A stretch of DNA of 64,000 nt, taken from assembly GCA_023213395.1 (NCBI GenBank), contig CM041465.1, forward strand, positions 213,039,741 to 213,103,740, in the 5' to 3' direction. Of the stretch, positions 1-14,700 are shown one piece after another. The position numbers were made by a program, and so were the translations under genes. Every line of letters begins with the position of its first letter. Position 1 is the stretch's first letter. The DNA is from Cycas panzhihuaensis. Lineage: Eukaryota; Cycadophyta. The notes under the pieces were generated by a model, which was not told where the DNA came from, ran no database searches, and was given only the letters and a program-made list of their open reading frames with translations.

Positions 1-74
1 ACAAGTCATAATGGTGAGAGTGAAACACACTTACATATGGGATAAAACAAATGTGCATTATCAATATTCCAACA
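1..74 (-). repeat. 3' LTR fragment of gag-only element 1
   Basis: Matches 4073-4146 almost base for base and ends attccaaca, the inverted complement of the tgttggaa with which the other LTR begins at 3922. The rest of this LTR lies outside the window. Confidence 0.85.
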
Positions 75-84
75 CTCCCCCTTA
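75..84 (-). other. Polypurine tract of gag-only element 1
   Basis: The minus strand reads TAAGGGGGAG directly against the LTR start TGTTGGAA. This is the plus-strand primer site of an LTR element and fixes its orientation as minus. Confidence 0.8.
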
Positions 85-328
85 ATGAACATTTGGGTTA
101 TTTGTATTTGCAACGCTTTGTCCTTGGAAATATCTTAAGAATGATGTCTTCAACTCGATCTTTGTCTTCAATCTTGTAGTGATGTCTTTGATGTAGAATG
201 ATGTCTTCATTTTGATTTTTGTCTTCAATTATGTATTGATGTCTTTGTAAGATGATATTTTCAGCTTGATTTCCATCTTCAATCTTATAGTGATGATGTT
301 GATGTAGCAGCTCTAGTAAATGTAAATC

Positions 329-1252
329 CTAGTTCTTTATTGTGGGTGGTCTAGTCTGATTATAATAAAGATCATGTAAATAACCATCTTCAAACACAAC
401 TTGCTTGTCATCATTATCCTGTATAAGTTCTTGATTACCATGTACAATAGTGATTTCTTCAACCTTAGGAGTGGAGTCTTGATTAAATTGCATACTCTTT
501 GAACTTGAATCAATGCTCAAAGAAGGAACATCATTCAAACTTGAATCAATACTTAAAGTAGGAATATCATCAATATAAGACTCATCCTTTATAGGACCAT
601 CGAATTCATATTCAATTTCTCTTGAAATCATGATGTCATATATATAAACCTTTATCAACTCAACACTTTCAACGTCTTCATCAGTAGTTGTAGTCTCATT
701 AATACATTCAACCATCGTTTCTTTACATTAAGTAGAAATTTTATTAGTACTCATACATTCTTCATCTTGACATGTCGTTTCATTAGTGGTGATGATATTT
801 TCTTAATTCATTATACCTATATCATAACCATAACTGGCCTTAATTACCTTTTCAATCATTCGTTATGTCTCTTCAGGAGTTTGTTCAAATACTTCCTTTA
901 GAAAATCCCAAGCTTCTTTAGTAGTACTTGCATGTAGAATCATAGGAATGACAAAGTGGTATTTGGAAGGAAGATTAGCCTTGTTGAATGTAGCACGAAT
1001 CATAATGAATGCATTTCTATCTTTCTTCTCAAGCATTATCTTTTCTTCTTCATCCTTAGGGATATCATATTCATCAGTAACAATCTTCCACAAACCTCTA
1101 GCTATGAATAAACATCCCATTTTAATTGTCCAAAAGAAGTAATCTTCACCATTACACTTAGGTATCAGAAGAAATGAATACTTTAAGTAATATTCATTTG
1201 TTTTAGGAACATACAAAACCACATCATTCTCCTCCATGATTGTAAATGCCAT
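329..1252 (-). pseudogene. Copia-type gag-like protein (DUF4219/UBN2-like), interrupted by stops
   Basis: One minus-strand frame of about 308 codons runs from the ATG at 1252 to 329 and is interrupted by stops between 862 and 716. The N-terminal 129 residues look like copia Gag of the DUF4219/UBN2 type: FLLIPKCNGEDYFFWTIKMG near residues 27-46 (the family's F-x-G-x-x-Y-x-x-W-x-x-x-M pattern), then GLWKIV, and TKEAWDFLKEVFEQ near residues 110-123. The C-terminal part (715-329) is strongly acidic and Ser/Thr/Ile rich and resembles nothing I know. No CCHC zinc knuckle and no pol follow. The frame ends about 240 bases before the polypurine tract, so gag is the only coding part. Decayed, but the frame is kept over a long distance. 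Confidence 0.7.
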
Positions 1253-2098
1253 TTCCTAACACCACATCCTTTTTTCAATCAACAAATTCACTTATTAATC
1301 AATCTCATCAAACTTTCTCATGTCTCATGTTCCTTACATCACTGACTTCATCATCACATCATTGCCTTATGCATCTCATATATTGCCAAATAGTCACATA
1401 CAAAGAAACACTTACTTCACCATAAAATCAAAGCTTATACCACATACATCTCATAGAAATCATGCATACTTCATGTCACCATTAAATCACCAAGACACAT
1501 CACACTTCACTTAATTGCCCAAAACATAACTCATGCCATTACACCACTCAGCAATTTTACTTCCATGTAACAAAAAACTCATCCTTCTTTGCCCATTCAA
1601 TCAACTAGAGCACATCATTAAACATGCCTAATCTCATCCTTAAACATGCTCAACAAACATCCAATCTTGTCATATAACCTCACATGCAATAAGCACCTCA
1701 TTGCCTTAAATCATCATTTTCCTCAATTTTACCTTATCATGCTTATAAAGCTCCTTCAAGTAAATCACATTCCAAGAAGTACTAAGTTGCCATATGCCAT
1801 CCAACTCATTCATGCAAACACATGCACTATTTCTTCATTAGCATACTATGTCATTGTTACAATAGCTCTCTCATACAAACACATATAAGAAAGCACTCAA
1901 ATTGCCATTAAATAATCACCATTATACATCTCAAACCATTAATAGAGTGCCAAATACATTCACATCAACATGACTTAATGTCGTCTCATATTGCAATAAT
2001 ACTCTTCCATGCACAACATACGTAAGAGAGCCTCAAACAATCACCTCATTATCATTGCCTCATTCATGTCACCACATCAATATGAAACCCTTAAATTC
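1253..2098. other. Interior of gag-only element 1, no gene seen
   Basis: AT-rich sequence with many short CAT/CTCAT-like words and no convincing coding frame. It separates the gag start from the microsatellite. Confidence 0.5.
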
Positions 2099-3907
<1,809 letters not shown>

Positions 3908-3921
3908 GCACTCTAATACCA
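3908..3921 (-). other. Primer-binding site (initiator Met tRNA)
   Basis: The minus strand reads TGGTATTAGAGTGC immediately after the LTR end. This is one or two changes from the usual plant initiator-Met tRNA complement TGGTATCAGAGC. Confidence 0.8.
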
Positions 3922-4146
3922 TGTTGGAAAATAGACCTATAATAAGATATTTGCAAATAGAATAAAACACACCTCCACACGATCGAACGGTACCCTTAAG
4001 GTACCTCAAATTGTACTAACAAAACATCCTTATAATAGATTAATATGATACACAATATTATACATTTATAATACAAGTCATAATGGTGAGAGTGGAAGCC
4101 ACTTGTATATGGGACAAAACAAATGTGCATTATCAATATTCCAATA
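3922..4146 (-). repeat. 5' LTR of gag-only element 1 (225 bp)
   Basis: Begins tgttggaa at 3922 next to the PBS and ends attccaata, one base from the perfect inverted end attccaaca. The matching copy is at the left window edge. Confidence 0.85.
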
Positions 4147-5880
4147 AGAGATATAAAAGAAACATGTGTTAACAACTACTTTTACTTATTTATTTATTTT
4201 TATAAGAATGTTTATCATTAATCAAAACAAATAGAGAATAATTAAACTCATGTGTTAGTTACTTTAAATATCAAAGGTTTATTTTATGCCTTTGAGATAT
4301 TACTTCTTTCCTTACTCCTTGTTATATGCTCTTTTACTCCTAAAATCTTCATCACCATTGGTATATACAATCATATTCTTATCCTCTCTCTAATCAAATA
4401 AGAAATAACAAGTATAATGTGAATGAAATAAGTGTGAACAATATATGCAAGATGAAGGTATATATACATTTCAACCTTTGATAAAAAATAAATAAGTTTT
4501 CCAATCTAACCTTGGGCCAAAAGCCCCTTTTCCTTTATTTAAAAAGTTTAAATACATATTTAAATGGTTGAAAATTCACTGGGTAGTTTTTCATTTAAAT
4601 AATGATTAACCACCTTTTAATGACTAATATTCAACCCATCCCTCTACACAACTGCCTCCCCCCCACCTTTAAAAAATTAAAGATATATCATATGACTAGG
4701 TATTAATAATTAGAAGGACTAGAAACCTAAAAGTACTTAGAAACACAATAAAAACCATTAAAATTAAGTACAGGAAAGGCCTAAGACTTGGGACATATAT
4801 TGTAAAGACATGAAATCTCTCTCTCTCTCTCACTCACATACACACACACATATAAAAATAAGCACAAAGCCTTTATTTACATGAATTATTACCTAAAGAA
4901 AGACTCAAAAGAAAAAGTACAATAATATATGCCTCTCGGGCATCAAAGTCTAGTAAGGTTGAAGATGCCAATTCAAAGTCTTAAATAATTCATGATATAT
5001 TAGAAGAATGAATACTATTATATCTATGGTATAATAAATTATTAAAAAATAATCCCTAAAATATTTGAATTGAATGGAAGGATGCTAAAAGCATTTGGAA
5101 TGGTGAAGGTGATATTAAAATGATAGCCTTTATATATTGCAACACTAAAACTCTATATAATCAAAGATAGTTAATGAATATGAACTTTCCAATATCAAAT
5201 CCTTAAAAGGATGTTTGAAAGTATATTACTTATGAATCTAAACTACTTTTAAAGAACCTAAGATGAATCTAGAACTATATGTAAGTTATTATTCAAACTA
5301 ATCCAAAAGCTGTGAGAAAAATATAACTATGGATGTGAGTCATATATCAACACTAAAACTAGTTATATAAAATATCTCAAACTAATAAAGTAAAAATAAA
5401 ATTACTATTACGTGAGGACATATGAGTCTAAGAATTAGGACCTAAAGCCATAAATAAAAGGTGGATCCTAAAAATTAGTGAGTGTTAATTATTAAAAAAG
5501 TCTAATACTATGATAAAAATATATTTAAAATTATTGATGACAAGGATGGATCAATATAATGTCTATTAGAAAAGATCATATCACTATACTCGCATAAAAG
5601 AGAGAAGTCTACTCTCCATAAGTGTGAAAGCATAAATATTTTTGTATTAAAGATTTACCAAAGGGAGGGCATAAAAGAAAACTACACTTATAAAACTAGA
5701 ACATAAGTTATGTTAAACCATGTTGAAAGATGGAAAAGGTGTTTGCTTTATATTTTGAGAAATGGATCCATCAACATGCCAAAAATAAGTAATAAATAGT
5801 ATTACTATAAGAGAAGAAAATAAAATTTTCACCAAATATATAAAACTAGCATCAAGGGGATCTATTGTTAAAAGCAAACG
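4147..5880. other. Unassigned AT-rich sequence
   Basis: No coding frame, LTR pair or recognisable domain seen. It contains a C-rich spot near 4650-4662 and short A-rich tracts. The words at 4158-4190 (aaacatgtgttaac...) recur in altered form near 7384-7420 inside gypsy-1, so part of this stretch may derive from a related gypsy copy. Confidence 0.4.
4814..4852. repeat. Short (CT)n(CA)n microsatellite
   Basis: A CT run followed by a CACACA run, about 39 bases in all. Confidence 0.8.
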
Positions 5881-6130
5881 ATAGAAGTTCATAAAAACCA
5901 AAATAAGGTATCAACTACATAGAATCATAATTGATACTGGCACATAAAGTTATATAATCAAGAAGTATATGCTGTTAGAACTAGCACCTACAAGGGATCT
6001 ATTATTGAAACTAGAGAGTGTAGATAGTTGGTGATAAAGTAAAAAGAATGGATATACTTACAAAATACATGGTGTTGTTATTCAAATGGAAAGAAGATGC
6101 TACTAAAATTGGAACATAAAAAAATGATTG
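5880..6130 (+). pseudogene. Weak retropepsin-like remnant
   Basis: One plus-strand frame reads HRIIIDTGT then a stop (taa at 5945-5947), then SYIIKKYMLLELAP, and further on GYTYKIHGVVIQMER. The Ile-Asp-Thr-Gly box and the later HGVV resemble an aspartic protease of an LTR or pararetroviral polyprotein. The frame has several stops and no recognisable partner domain next to it. It could belong with the pararetrovirus-like RT remnant at 15441-17275, with gypsy-1 inserted between them. The match is short and may be chance. Confidence 0.35.
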
Positions 6131-6544
6131 CTCTTAAAATATACCATTGCTATTAGAGATAAAGATGATTAGTGCCTATAAAGATGAAATATAAATAAAA
6201 GAAAATGTGAGAGAGTTCATCCTTTGAGAATGATCTATGAGTAGTAACATGACTTAATGTAGATGCAAGTAATCCCCCAACCTAAATTATAATGATGTTG
6301 ACTCAATAATAAAGCATGTAAATGGAGTCTCTTAAGAATAGTTCAATGGTATCTTAAACTCTTTGATAGTATGTTACTTAGCTCAATTGAATCTAGGGAT
6401 AGGGTCATGGAAGGGAGATGGTTCTAAACTCTTATTTTTCCTTTATGACAAAGTGATATCAAAATGGCTTAATGTGACTTGATTAACTCAAAAACTTGTG
6501 TAATTAGATTAAATATCTATGTGAGCCTATACATAGAGAACATA
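6131..6544. other. Unassigned AT-rich sequence before the gypsy-1 LTR
   Basis: No coding frame recognised. The left end of the gypsy-1 LTR lies somewhere in or near the end of this stretch but could not be placed exactly. Confidence 0.35.
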
Positions 6545-6685
6545 TATCAAGAATCTAAAAGAAAATCATTTTCTAAATGAAAAATAATGATTCCTAAATG
6601 GATATCTTTGATCAATTTATTTTTATAAGTACTTATTGACTAATTCAACGATATCAACTTGAATAACTATTGGATGTAAATTACA
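6545..6685 (-). repeat. 3' LTR (part) of gypsy-1
   Basis: Aligns with 27640-27770: both carry atttatttttata followed by a cttattgac/cccattgat stretch, and both end in ttaca. It stops at 6685 directly before the polypurine tract. The left border is uncertain because similarity fades. Confidence 0.55.
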
Positions 6686-6702
6686 ATTCACCCCTCCTTA
6701 AG
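6686..6702 (-). other. Polypurine tract of gypsy-1
   Basis: The minus strand reads CTTAAGGAGGGGTGAAT just before the LTR end at 6685. Confidence 0.65.
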
Positions 6703-6839
6703 ATATTTCATCCTCAAAATAATCATTCTATAATGCAAGGTGTCTTTTAACTAAGTATTCTCTTATGGTCCTTCTCCATAATGCCTTTTCTTATGTTTAA
6801 ATTATAGACTCGAGGATGAGGATTAACCTTCCCTCCTCA

Positions 6840-8794
6840 TCCATCATTAGAATTTAGGCCTAAATTGGTACATGTTCTGCTAATGTGTTCTTTAAACATG
6901 ATACATTAATGGTATTGTGTATCTTAGTAGAGGTTAGAAGTTAAAAGTTATAATGCATATGCTACTTAGATGATCCTCTTCTAGATTAAATATGGCCCAA
7001 AGAACCTATGGCTAAGTTTTTCTCTTCATATTATTTTAAAGGAGATATGCTTATAAGGTTATAAATGGATGTCTACCTAGTCATCTATATTAATTTTTTT
7101 CTCTATTTTATGTTTATCTACTTATTGTTTCATTCTATTTTATACTATTGTTAAGTGCTCTTTTAAGATTTATAGATATCTTATAAATAATCTTCTAATA
7201 TTGCCATATGATTGTTCTTAAATACCCATTCTTTGGAAGATGTTAGGTCACAACCATAGAGGGCCTTCAATGGAGATATTTGGATGGCTGAGTGGTATAT
7301 GAAATTGTACTAAGCTTTTGTAAGATATAACCAACTAATCTAGGTGCCTTACTTATTAGTGACATAGTTCCTTAAATAACTTTTAAAACATGTGTTAACC
7401 ACTTCTATTTATTTGTTTATTTATGAGTGATAACTAAAGCTCATGGATATTATGATCTTAACCTATTTAAATAAATCTTGCTAGAAATAACTAATAAATT
7501 TAGGATCCTAGTCATAAATGATTATATGCGATAACCCATGTAATCTATGTATTTCTATCATAAATATTTCTATAATTTGGGGACCCTTATAAGTTGACTA
7601 ATAACCATGAAGTATGTAACACATGATCAATATATCAACTACCACAAAAATTACATCCTTGCTTTAGAATAACATTTGTCCTATCATAAAATCCTTGTTG
7701 ATACTTCCATATTTTTGTTATGGGATGGGTAATGGTTATAATAGGCTAGATTAGGCTATTTTTATATTTATTTGCTTAGTAGAGTAGGAATTTTATGGTG
7801 TATTTTTAGATGTCCTTCTTTATGCCTTTCTAGAATAATGACTATATACATGCAAGGTATATTTTAAAAAATCAAATTTATCCTACCATTATTATTGACT
7901 GACATTCTTCCATGATTTCTATCTTAAGATTAAAATCTAAGTCTAGGATGATTCTTTCCTTATGTTAGATGAGATCAATTTTTTGTTTGAAGTTACTGTA
8001 TAAGCCTTAAAATATTTCTATAATTAATTCTTAGATTTTGGCACCTTTACTTATTCAACCTAAAGATCAATTACCCAATTAGTATTAAGCATGATTACAA
8101 CATATAATTATGGATCTTAGTCTCCTTCCCTTTGAGAGAGTGCATCGATAATGATATTTAGTTCTACTTCTTATTGGAAATGTCAAAGTCATAAGCCTAT
8201 ATTTTACTAATATATTTTTTCTATTTTAAAAAGTATTAGAGACTATTATGATCTATTTTAACTATGAATTTATTCCCTAAAGGATATTACTACCATTTTT
8301 CTAGGGTATATATTACAACTAATATTTTCTTATCATAATCTAAATGAACTTGTTCTCTTATATTTAGTTTCCTACTTTCATAAGTAATGGATTTTTCTTC
8401 TTATTTAAGTGTAATGTTGATACTTGTTCTTGAGGTGTTACACTTAAGGATAAAAGGCATTTGAAAATCTAGGGATATTAGTATGGGAATAGTCACCATT
8501 ACTTTATTTAATTATTTGAAGAATTCCTTGGTCTTTATTCTCCATTATAAGGAGTCTTTCTTTGGGAATTCTAAAAAAGTCACAATTCATTATGCATATT
8601 TTTTTATAAATCATTAATAATATCCTAGGAGTCTTAGTAACCACTTTAGTCTATGGATATTCTTAAGTGTGACTTATTCTAAGATAACTTTAATCTTTGT
8701 GATGTTTATCTTAACTCCTTCTCTAGAGATGATATTATCTAATTACTCCATCTTTTATTTTATAAAATCACACTTGGAGTATTTTACATATAAA
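6840..8794 (-). pseudogene. gypsy-1 pol, 3' half: RT end, RNase H, integrase
   Basis: Minus strand. At 8790-8580 it reads YKKMEXLDNIISREGVK-like sequence with a stop at X, matching the Ty3/gypsy RT tail in which a Y-L-G-H motif precedes the start of RNase H. Near 7400-7235, words such as FHIPLSHPN and ALYGCD match the end of a gypsy integrase core. Many stops and frame changes leave no usable frame. The right end is cut exactly at the copia A insertion and continues at 12541. Confidence 0.65.
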
Positions 8795-9123
8795 TATTGG
8801 GAAACACCACATATGTAAACATGTATAAGATTGTTTATAAACATAATAGACTTAAAGAGAATATACATACATGGGACAAATAGATTTGACATGGGAATTC
8901 TTGTGAGAAAAACCCACCATAAAATAATATAATTATTACATTTTTACAAATCTATCATATTTCAATACAATAGACTTTGATCTATATTTATAGATCATAA
9001 GTATCTAGAATAATATATTAACTTACATTCATCGACTTATTACATTATAATAATATCAAAATCATCTGCTCATAATATCACCACATTAACAATAGTTAGT
9101 ATGGAGATAATATCACTCTAACA
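8795..9123 (-). repeat. 3' LTR of copia A (329 bp)
   Basis: Aligns along its whole length with 12217-12540. The fwd start tattgg is a decayed terminal dinucleotide; the end ctctaaca is intact. Confidence 0.88.
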
Positions 9124-9134
9124 TCCCCTCTTAA
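9124..9134 (-). other. Polypurine tract of copia A
   Basis: The minus strand reads TTAAGAGGGGA directly before the LTR start TGTTAGAGTG. Confidence 0.75.
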
Positions 9135-10200
9135 TGTGCATGTGTAGCCTTAAAAGTCTCCCCTTGAAATCTTGGACTATAAATTTATCCTTACCGATAG
9201 ATCCCCTCTCAAGGATAACCTCTCCCAATATGTATGAATGTCAATGTACCAATCTTTAGTAAGAGCTTGGTGACCATGTCTTCAAGTTGATCTTTACTTG
9301 GATAAATTTTAACTTGTATCTTTTTTAAGTTTATCTACTCTTGGATGTAATGGTGTTATGCCTTGTATGTACATGATTCCTTGGAAATACTCTAACAATC
9401 CTTGTAAGCATACAACTCTCTCTCTTGCACTAACACTTAATCAATAATATTGAACCTTTATTCTTCACTAAACCAAGAGGTTAAGCCACTTATACCATAT
9501 AGATATCCTCTTCAAGTCTTAGTTAAGGAATGTTGATATGATGTGTCTCCCAACTATATGCAGCTACTAAAGTAAGGATCAAACAAACTAATAATATAGT
9601 GATAAGTGCAAATGTCTTCTCATACCTAAATCCTTCTTCCTGTAATCTCAAATATAACTCTTCATTGTAAATATCTGCTTGCTAAAATGTAGGTATTTAT
9701 CATAAGATTAACTAGCATACTAATCCTTAATCTTTAATCATCCTCTAGGTCTTCAACTATTAATGGAATATGGGTTGCAATATGTGTCTCTTCTTGAAAT
9801 AACTCCTCATCATCACTCCCATTAGGTCTTGCTTCTATATCAAATACAATATTAGGTAAACAAATCTCTATACCTACTGAACCTGGGTCACAAAGGAAAG
9901 AAATAAAGGATAAATCCTGCTTTCTAATGATACTTAAATATGATATGTCAATAACTCTTCAAATTGGCATCTATACTAATCATAATACTTTGCCTTATAG
10001 ATCACATAATTTTTAAGCTTTGTTTCAAAAAATCCCATATAAATAGACTTTAAACTCTTGCAATCCTACTATTGTGATCTTCATCTAAGATGTGTGCACT
10101 CCAGTGTACCTTAAATATGATGGAAGGTTTGACTGGTCTAACACAACGTGGGGGTAATACCATGAATAGCCTCAATAGGTACATGTTAAAGCTATTGTAA
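9135..10200 (-). pseudogene. Copia A pol remnant with RT core deleted
   Basis: On the minus strand, 10200-9990 corresponds to the region following a copia integrase: VPIEAIHGITPT, then THLR, then FETKLKNYVIYKAK. Near 9560-9500 it has the RT words LVAAYSW and LEEDIY. Then, without the expected Y-V-D-D core, it passes to the RNase H tail (9400-9140), including a decayed T-K-A-L-T-K-D motif. Copia B has the same order and apparently the same junction. Stops throughout. Confidence 0.65.
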
Positions 10201-12202
10201 TAGCTTTTACCATAAAATATGGGAGGTAAACTCTATCAATGCACTAAACACCTCCACATCACATCATGGTATTATTCTTCACCTGTAACTCAATGGGGTC
10301 CTTAGGACATCTAAATCTCGTTTCATACCATGACAAAGGCAGAACTAATTTTAAGGCTTCTCATCATACACCTTTTTATTCATACTTTAATTTTATCACA
10401 AACACACTATCAGTTCTATATTGGACTTGTTTAGATATGCACACAAGTTGAACCAACATCTAAGAAGCAATAAACCCTCATGCTAGTATCAGTTCAACCA
10501 CCCAAAGTATAATGGTCCACTAACAAACTAATAACCACTTATACAAATAGGCCACAAAATTATATTTTTGAACTACTTTACTATACTCACTTGATGTAAG
10601 AATACCTTATATAAATTATGAATAAAACACCATCACTTTTAAATGAATAAACCACACCTTGATAATATATGTGTAATGATCTATAACCACTCAATAATAT
10701 TTGCTTATCATGTAGCTTAGGTATCTCAATACAACTTGCCCATTTCTCACCCTCCTATCAATTAATAAAATACAACACTAACATCGATAGCTCTTGGCCT
10801 TTAATTACCTTGCCCTCTTATCAATAAGTGAACAATACTGACATTGATAACTCTCACCTATTAAACTCCCTTATGTAATCATATGCAAGAGAGTATGTTA
10901 TCACTACATATCACCAAATAATCACTAATAAAGTGTTTAAAACACTCACATTACCATGTCTTAATGTCACTTCATATCGTCATTAAATCCCCAACACATA
11001 TTACATAACCATCATAATATGCCCACTTAAACAAAAAAGGGTCAAATCTCATCCAATGATACCTTAAATATCACAGATAACTTAAGGAAATCAATGCAAC
11101 CACTCGATATATTGATAAACCTTTGATCAAAAAATTAATATATTAATGACTACAAAAAAGATCAACCAATAACTTTAAAAGGGCAATTGAATAATGATTT
11201 ATTATGTAAGATATATCATAGGCAACCTCTATATATGATACATCAATATACAATTGATTTATATCAAAAATATATTAATGCCAAAAATATTAATATATGA
11301 TGAAATCGTTCTTGGTGATCCAAAAACATAAAGTGACAAGCGACTCAAATAATATATTAATCGATGACTTAATACAATTATTGACTTTGTAAAATATATC
11401 AATGGTATACGATTAATAAATTTATTTAGTGTAGGTGATTAATATGTTTATCGCATAAATAAAATTATCATGATGAAGAAAATGGTAAACCATGATTAAA
11501 TCATTCTAGAGATGGAAAATATTAATTAGAAAATTTTAAAAATAGGCAACCCAATATATAATATCAATTAGCAATGATGAATTAATACATAAATGCATCG
11601 CAATAGCCAGTTATATATTTCATTCGCAAATGGAGTCTTCAAAAAATAATCAAATGCACCAAAAATTATAAATATAATAATTATGAAATTACCTTAGTTG
11701 ACTAGCATTTCATATTATTACTCCCACATTGTAATTTTATACCTCTATGTCTCTATGGCTTTGTAAACAACTCTATAACTATTCTCCCAGGGCATCTACT
11801 CTACACAAGGATTGTAACCATACACTCCATAGTTGATATGCCTCTCAATTAAGCTACAAGCTTAATGGCATTAAGTATAAATAGATTTGGCACCTTCAAC
11901 AGGCTCAAAATGGGTATTAATGGCTAACAACAGAGTAATCAAAAGCTTCTTATTCAAAATAGGTATCACCAGCACTTGCATAAATTAACACAACCTCTTC
12001 TACTCATTCACACACCTCCGTAGACCATAGAATCCATATAAAACATAAAAGAGAAGACTCATAGATCTGCATGTGATCATTTGCACCTTTGTGGCAGTTC
12101 CTTTGATCATTGAATAAGTTGATCCTCAATGGTTAGCCTGCATAACCTGGCAACTAATGATCAAATGATCTAGATAACATACATCTACTTGTGCACCTCA
12201 TG
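10201..12202 (-). other. Copia A interior, 5' part, no domain recognised
   Basis: About 2 kb of AT-rich sequence where gag, protease and integrase would be expected. I could not recognise any of them. Runs of palindromic atattaat words near 11100-11600 give low complexity. Confidence 0.5.
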
Positions 12203-12216
12203 TCACTCAGATACCA
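12203..12216 (-). other. Primer-binding site of copia A
   Basis: The minus strand reads TGGTATCTGAGTGA, a close match to the initiator-Met tRNA complement, directly after the 5' LTR. Confidence 0.8.
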
Positions 12217-12540
12217 TATTGAGAAATACCATATATGCAAATAGATATAAGATTATTTATAAACATAATAGATTTGAAGAGAACATGCATACATGAGATA
12301 AATAGATTTAACATAAGAACCCTTATGGGAAAAACCCACCACAAAATAATATAATTATCACATTTTTATAAATCTATTACTTTTTAATACAATGGACTTT
12401 GATCTATATTTATGGATCATAAGTGTCTTAAATAATGCACAACATCCATTACCTTATTGTATCATAATAATATCAACATTATCCACTCATAATATCACCA
12501 CATTAACATTAGTCAATATGGAGATAATATCACTCTAACA
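12217..12540 (-). repeat. 5' LTR of copia A (324 bp)
   Basis: Partner of 8795-9123; its right end taaca abuts the ATAAA target duplication. It holds the box with consensus TGGTGGGTTTTT plus TTCCCAT shared with copia B and C LTRs. Confidence 0.88.
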
Positions 12541-12545
12541 ATAAA

Positions 12546-14700
12546 TAATTTTCTTATAGTAGGTTTAAGACCTTCTTGATGTGAATGGTGTGTTCTTTCA
12601 ACTACCTACAATTTATTAGAATATAATCAAAGAAGATAAGTGTAAATTTCTGTAAGAATGATGTTAGAATCCTACTCATCATTGCTTGGAATATCAATGA
12701 AGCATTTGTGAGGCCAAAAGGCATTACTTTAAACTCATAATGGGTATGATAGATACATAAAATTTCTCTTTTAGTGTCTTCTTTTCTAATCCTAATTTAG
12801 TGTTATTAGGAATGAAGATTATTTTTTTATGAAATATGTAGCTCCATGGAACTCATCTAGTAATTCACCAGAATTTTAAATTGGAAAGTGACTTTTGTAT
12901 TATGGCCTTATTGAGGACATGATAATGGATGCATATATAAAATAGACCATATTTTTTTCCTAACTAGGATGACTAACACCACAAATAGGCTTTTTCTAAT
13001 TATTATTACTCTATACTCTAGTAATTCTTGTATTATTTTTCTTATCTCATTTCTATAATGACAGATATTTATAAGGTTTAACCATTGTGGGGTTTGTGCC
13101 ATACTCTAATTCAATTACATATTCCATTCCATAATTAGGGGATAGCCCTATAGGGAGATCTTAGAAAACTTCCTCATATTTATTAAATATTTCCTATACT
13201 TATGACTTGTCCTTAACTTCCTCCCCTGATTTTGCTTATAGTGAGAAAAATTAGTCTACAACATCTTTTATATCCCTTATGTATGAATTTTCCCATTTGA
13301 TATAATGTTACTATGTTCATTTCTATAAGTCATTATTCTTATAGTATGATTTGTTATCCCTACACAAGTATATTACATAAAGAGATCATCTAAATTTACT
13401 TCAATAAGTTTGAGTGTTCATAACCATTGGTATCACTATGCCTACTCTACCTACCAACTATATCATAAAAGTTTTCATTCAAGGTTATATCTTTGATTTC
13501 TATTTTAAAGTTTTAAAGCTTGTCTTACCCTAATGTTTCCAACTTGCTACTAATACCTACTTAGAACTTGGATATACTGGTTGGAAATAACTTCAAATAT
13601 TGGGTTACAAATTAGTCCATGTAATTATGGGTGCTTCCTTACTCAACCAAGATTATTACTAGTTTCTTCTTATTATCATCATAAATTAAGTGTGCAATAT
13701 TAACCTCAATATTATCGAGAAGGATATCTGAGGAAAATCTTCTTCTATATTTTGGGTTTCTTATAAAAATTCTAAATTAACTTTTCCACCCTTTATTTCT
13801 TCTACTAGTTGTAGTTTTATTATATTAATTTAATTCCTAGCGAATCTATATATTAGACCTTCTTCCTGCATTTGAAACAAAGGCTTTTCCTTCTAAGTTC
13901 TCCTTATTCTACCTTCAAATATTATAATGTTGGCACCTAAACTTAAACTCTCTTATTATCTATATATTTTGTCCCTTAACATCTATGGATTTACTTTCAT
14001 TTTTTCATGTGAATAAGGGGACATAAATATTTTACTTAGTATTATGTAGCATGTTGGCCTTTTTTCCAAAATTGTGAGCCAAAATCATGACCTTGTTTAG
14101 GTTTCATGGGGTAATGGTTTAGACATTTACTTAAACATCCATAGAGAGACCATCAATATATTACTAAATTTGCCTATCCTTGGGAATATTTCTTGCTACA
14201 TATACCATGGCTATTTTCCTTAACTTTCTTAACTCATAATAATAGTCTATATTAGTTGTAGTTTAACTTGACAAATTCATCCTAATAGGGGATTTAGTTC
14301 ATAAAGTTAATTCATTATAAACTTTGCCACCATTCACATGTGATGGCATCCAAGGGCAAGGTGGAAAAACAAACCTTCTCATTACCCTTAATTTCTACTA
14401 ATAAGAAGTATTTCTCTATTTATTGAATCAAGATTTTGGGTTTGTAAGAACCTTACTCCTTGTTAAAATGCTATGTTGTTAATTTCTTTAACTTTTTTTT
14501 CTAAGGTGTTTGAGGGATTTTACAACCAAAAGACATGACCCCATGGTTTAAAAAATTTATCAACTACTTCCTTCCACATGAAGTATGGAAAAATGCCATG
14601 GTGATTATGAATGAAGAATTATATGTGCATATTTCCAAAATGTAAGTAGTACTCAAAATGTTATCTTATACTTATCATTTACAAATAGAAGTACATTTTA
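12546..14700 (-). pseudogene. gypsy-1 gag-protease-RT, 5' half
   Basis: Minus strand. Gag: DAITCEWWQSL near 14360-14318, matching the W-W/W-F box of Ty3/gypsy Gag. The start of RT, near 13060-12950, reads NEIRKIIQELLEYRVII followed by VLVILVRKK. The palm, near 12750-12590, reads HYEFKVMPFGLTNASLIFQ, and the catalytic site is FFDYIL where FFDDIL is expected (second Asp changed to Tyr). A protease could not be placed with certainty near 13300-13650. Several stops. Confidence 0.65.

Larger units (their letters stand above)
8795..12540 (-). mobile_element. Copia A: complete but internally deleted Ty1/copia element, TSD ATAAA
   Basis: LTRs at 8795-9123 (3') and 12217-12540 (5'), PBS 12203-12216, PPT 9124-9134, and a perfect 5-bp target duplication ATAAA at 8790-8794 and 12541-12545. 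The 3.1-kb interior keeps only pieces of pol: a stretch after integrase, the start of RT, and the end of RNase H. The catalytic middle of RT is missing, and the same junction is missing in copia B. The element sits inside the RT of gypsy-1. It is non-autonomous and must have moved with enzymes supplied in trans. Confidence 0.88.
6545..14700 (-). mobile_element. Decayed Ty3/gypsy element (gypsy-1), split by copia A
   Basis: Minus-strand order: gag near 14700-14290, RT at 13100-12541, interruption by copia A (8795-12540), the rest of RT and RNase H at 8794-8100, integrase at about 7700-6850, PPT at 6702-6686, 3' LTR ending at 6685. The RT frame continues across the copia A insertion when the insert and one TSD copy are removed. 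The 5' LTR was not found next to gag. A similar LTR with PBS lies at 27608-27770 and could be its 5' LTR, displaced by later insertions, or another copy. Both borders are approximate. Confidence 0.65.
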
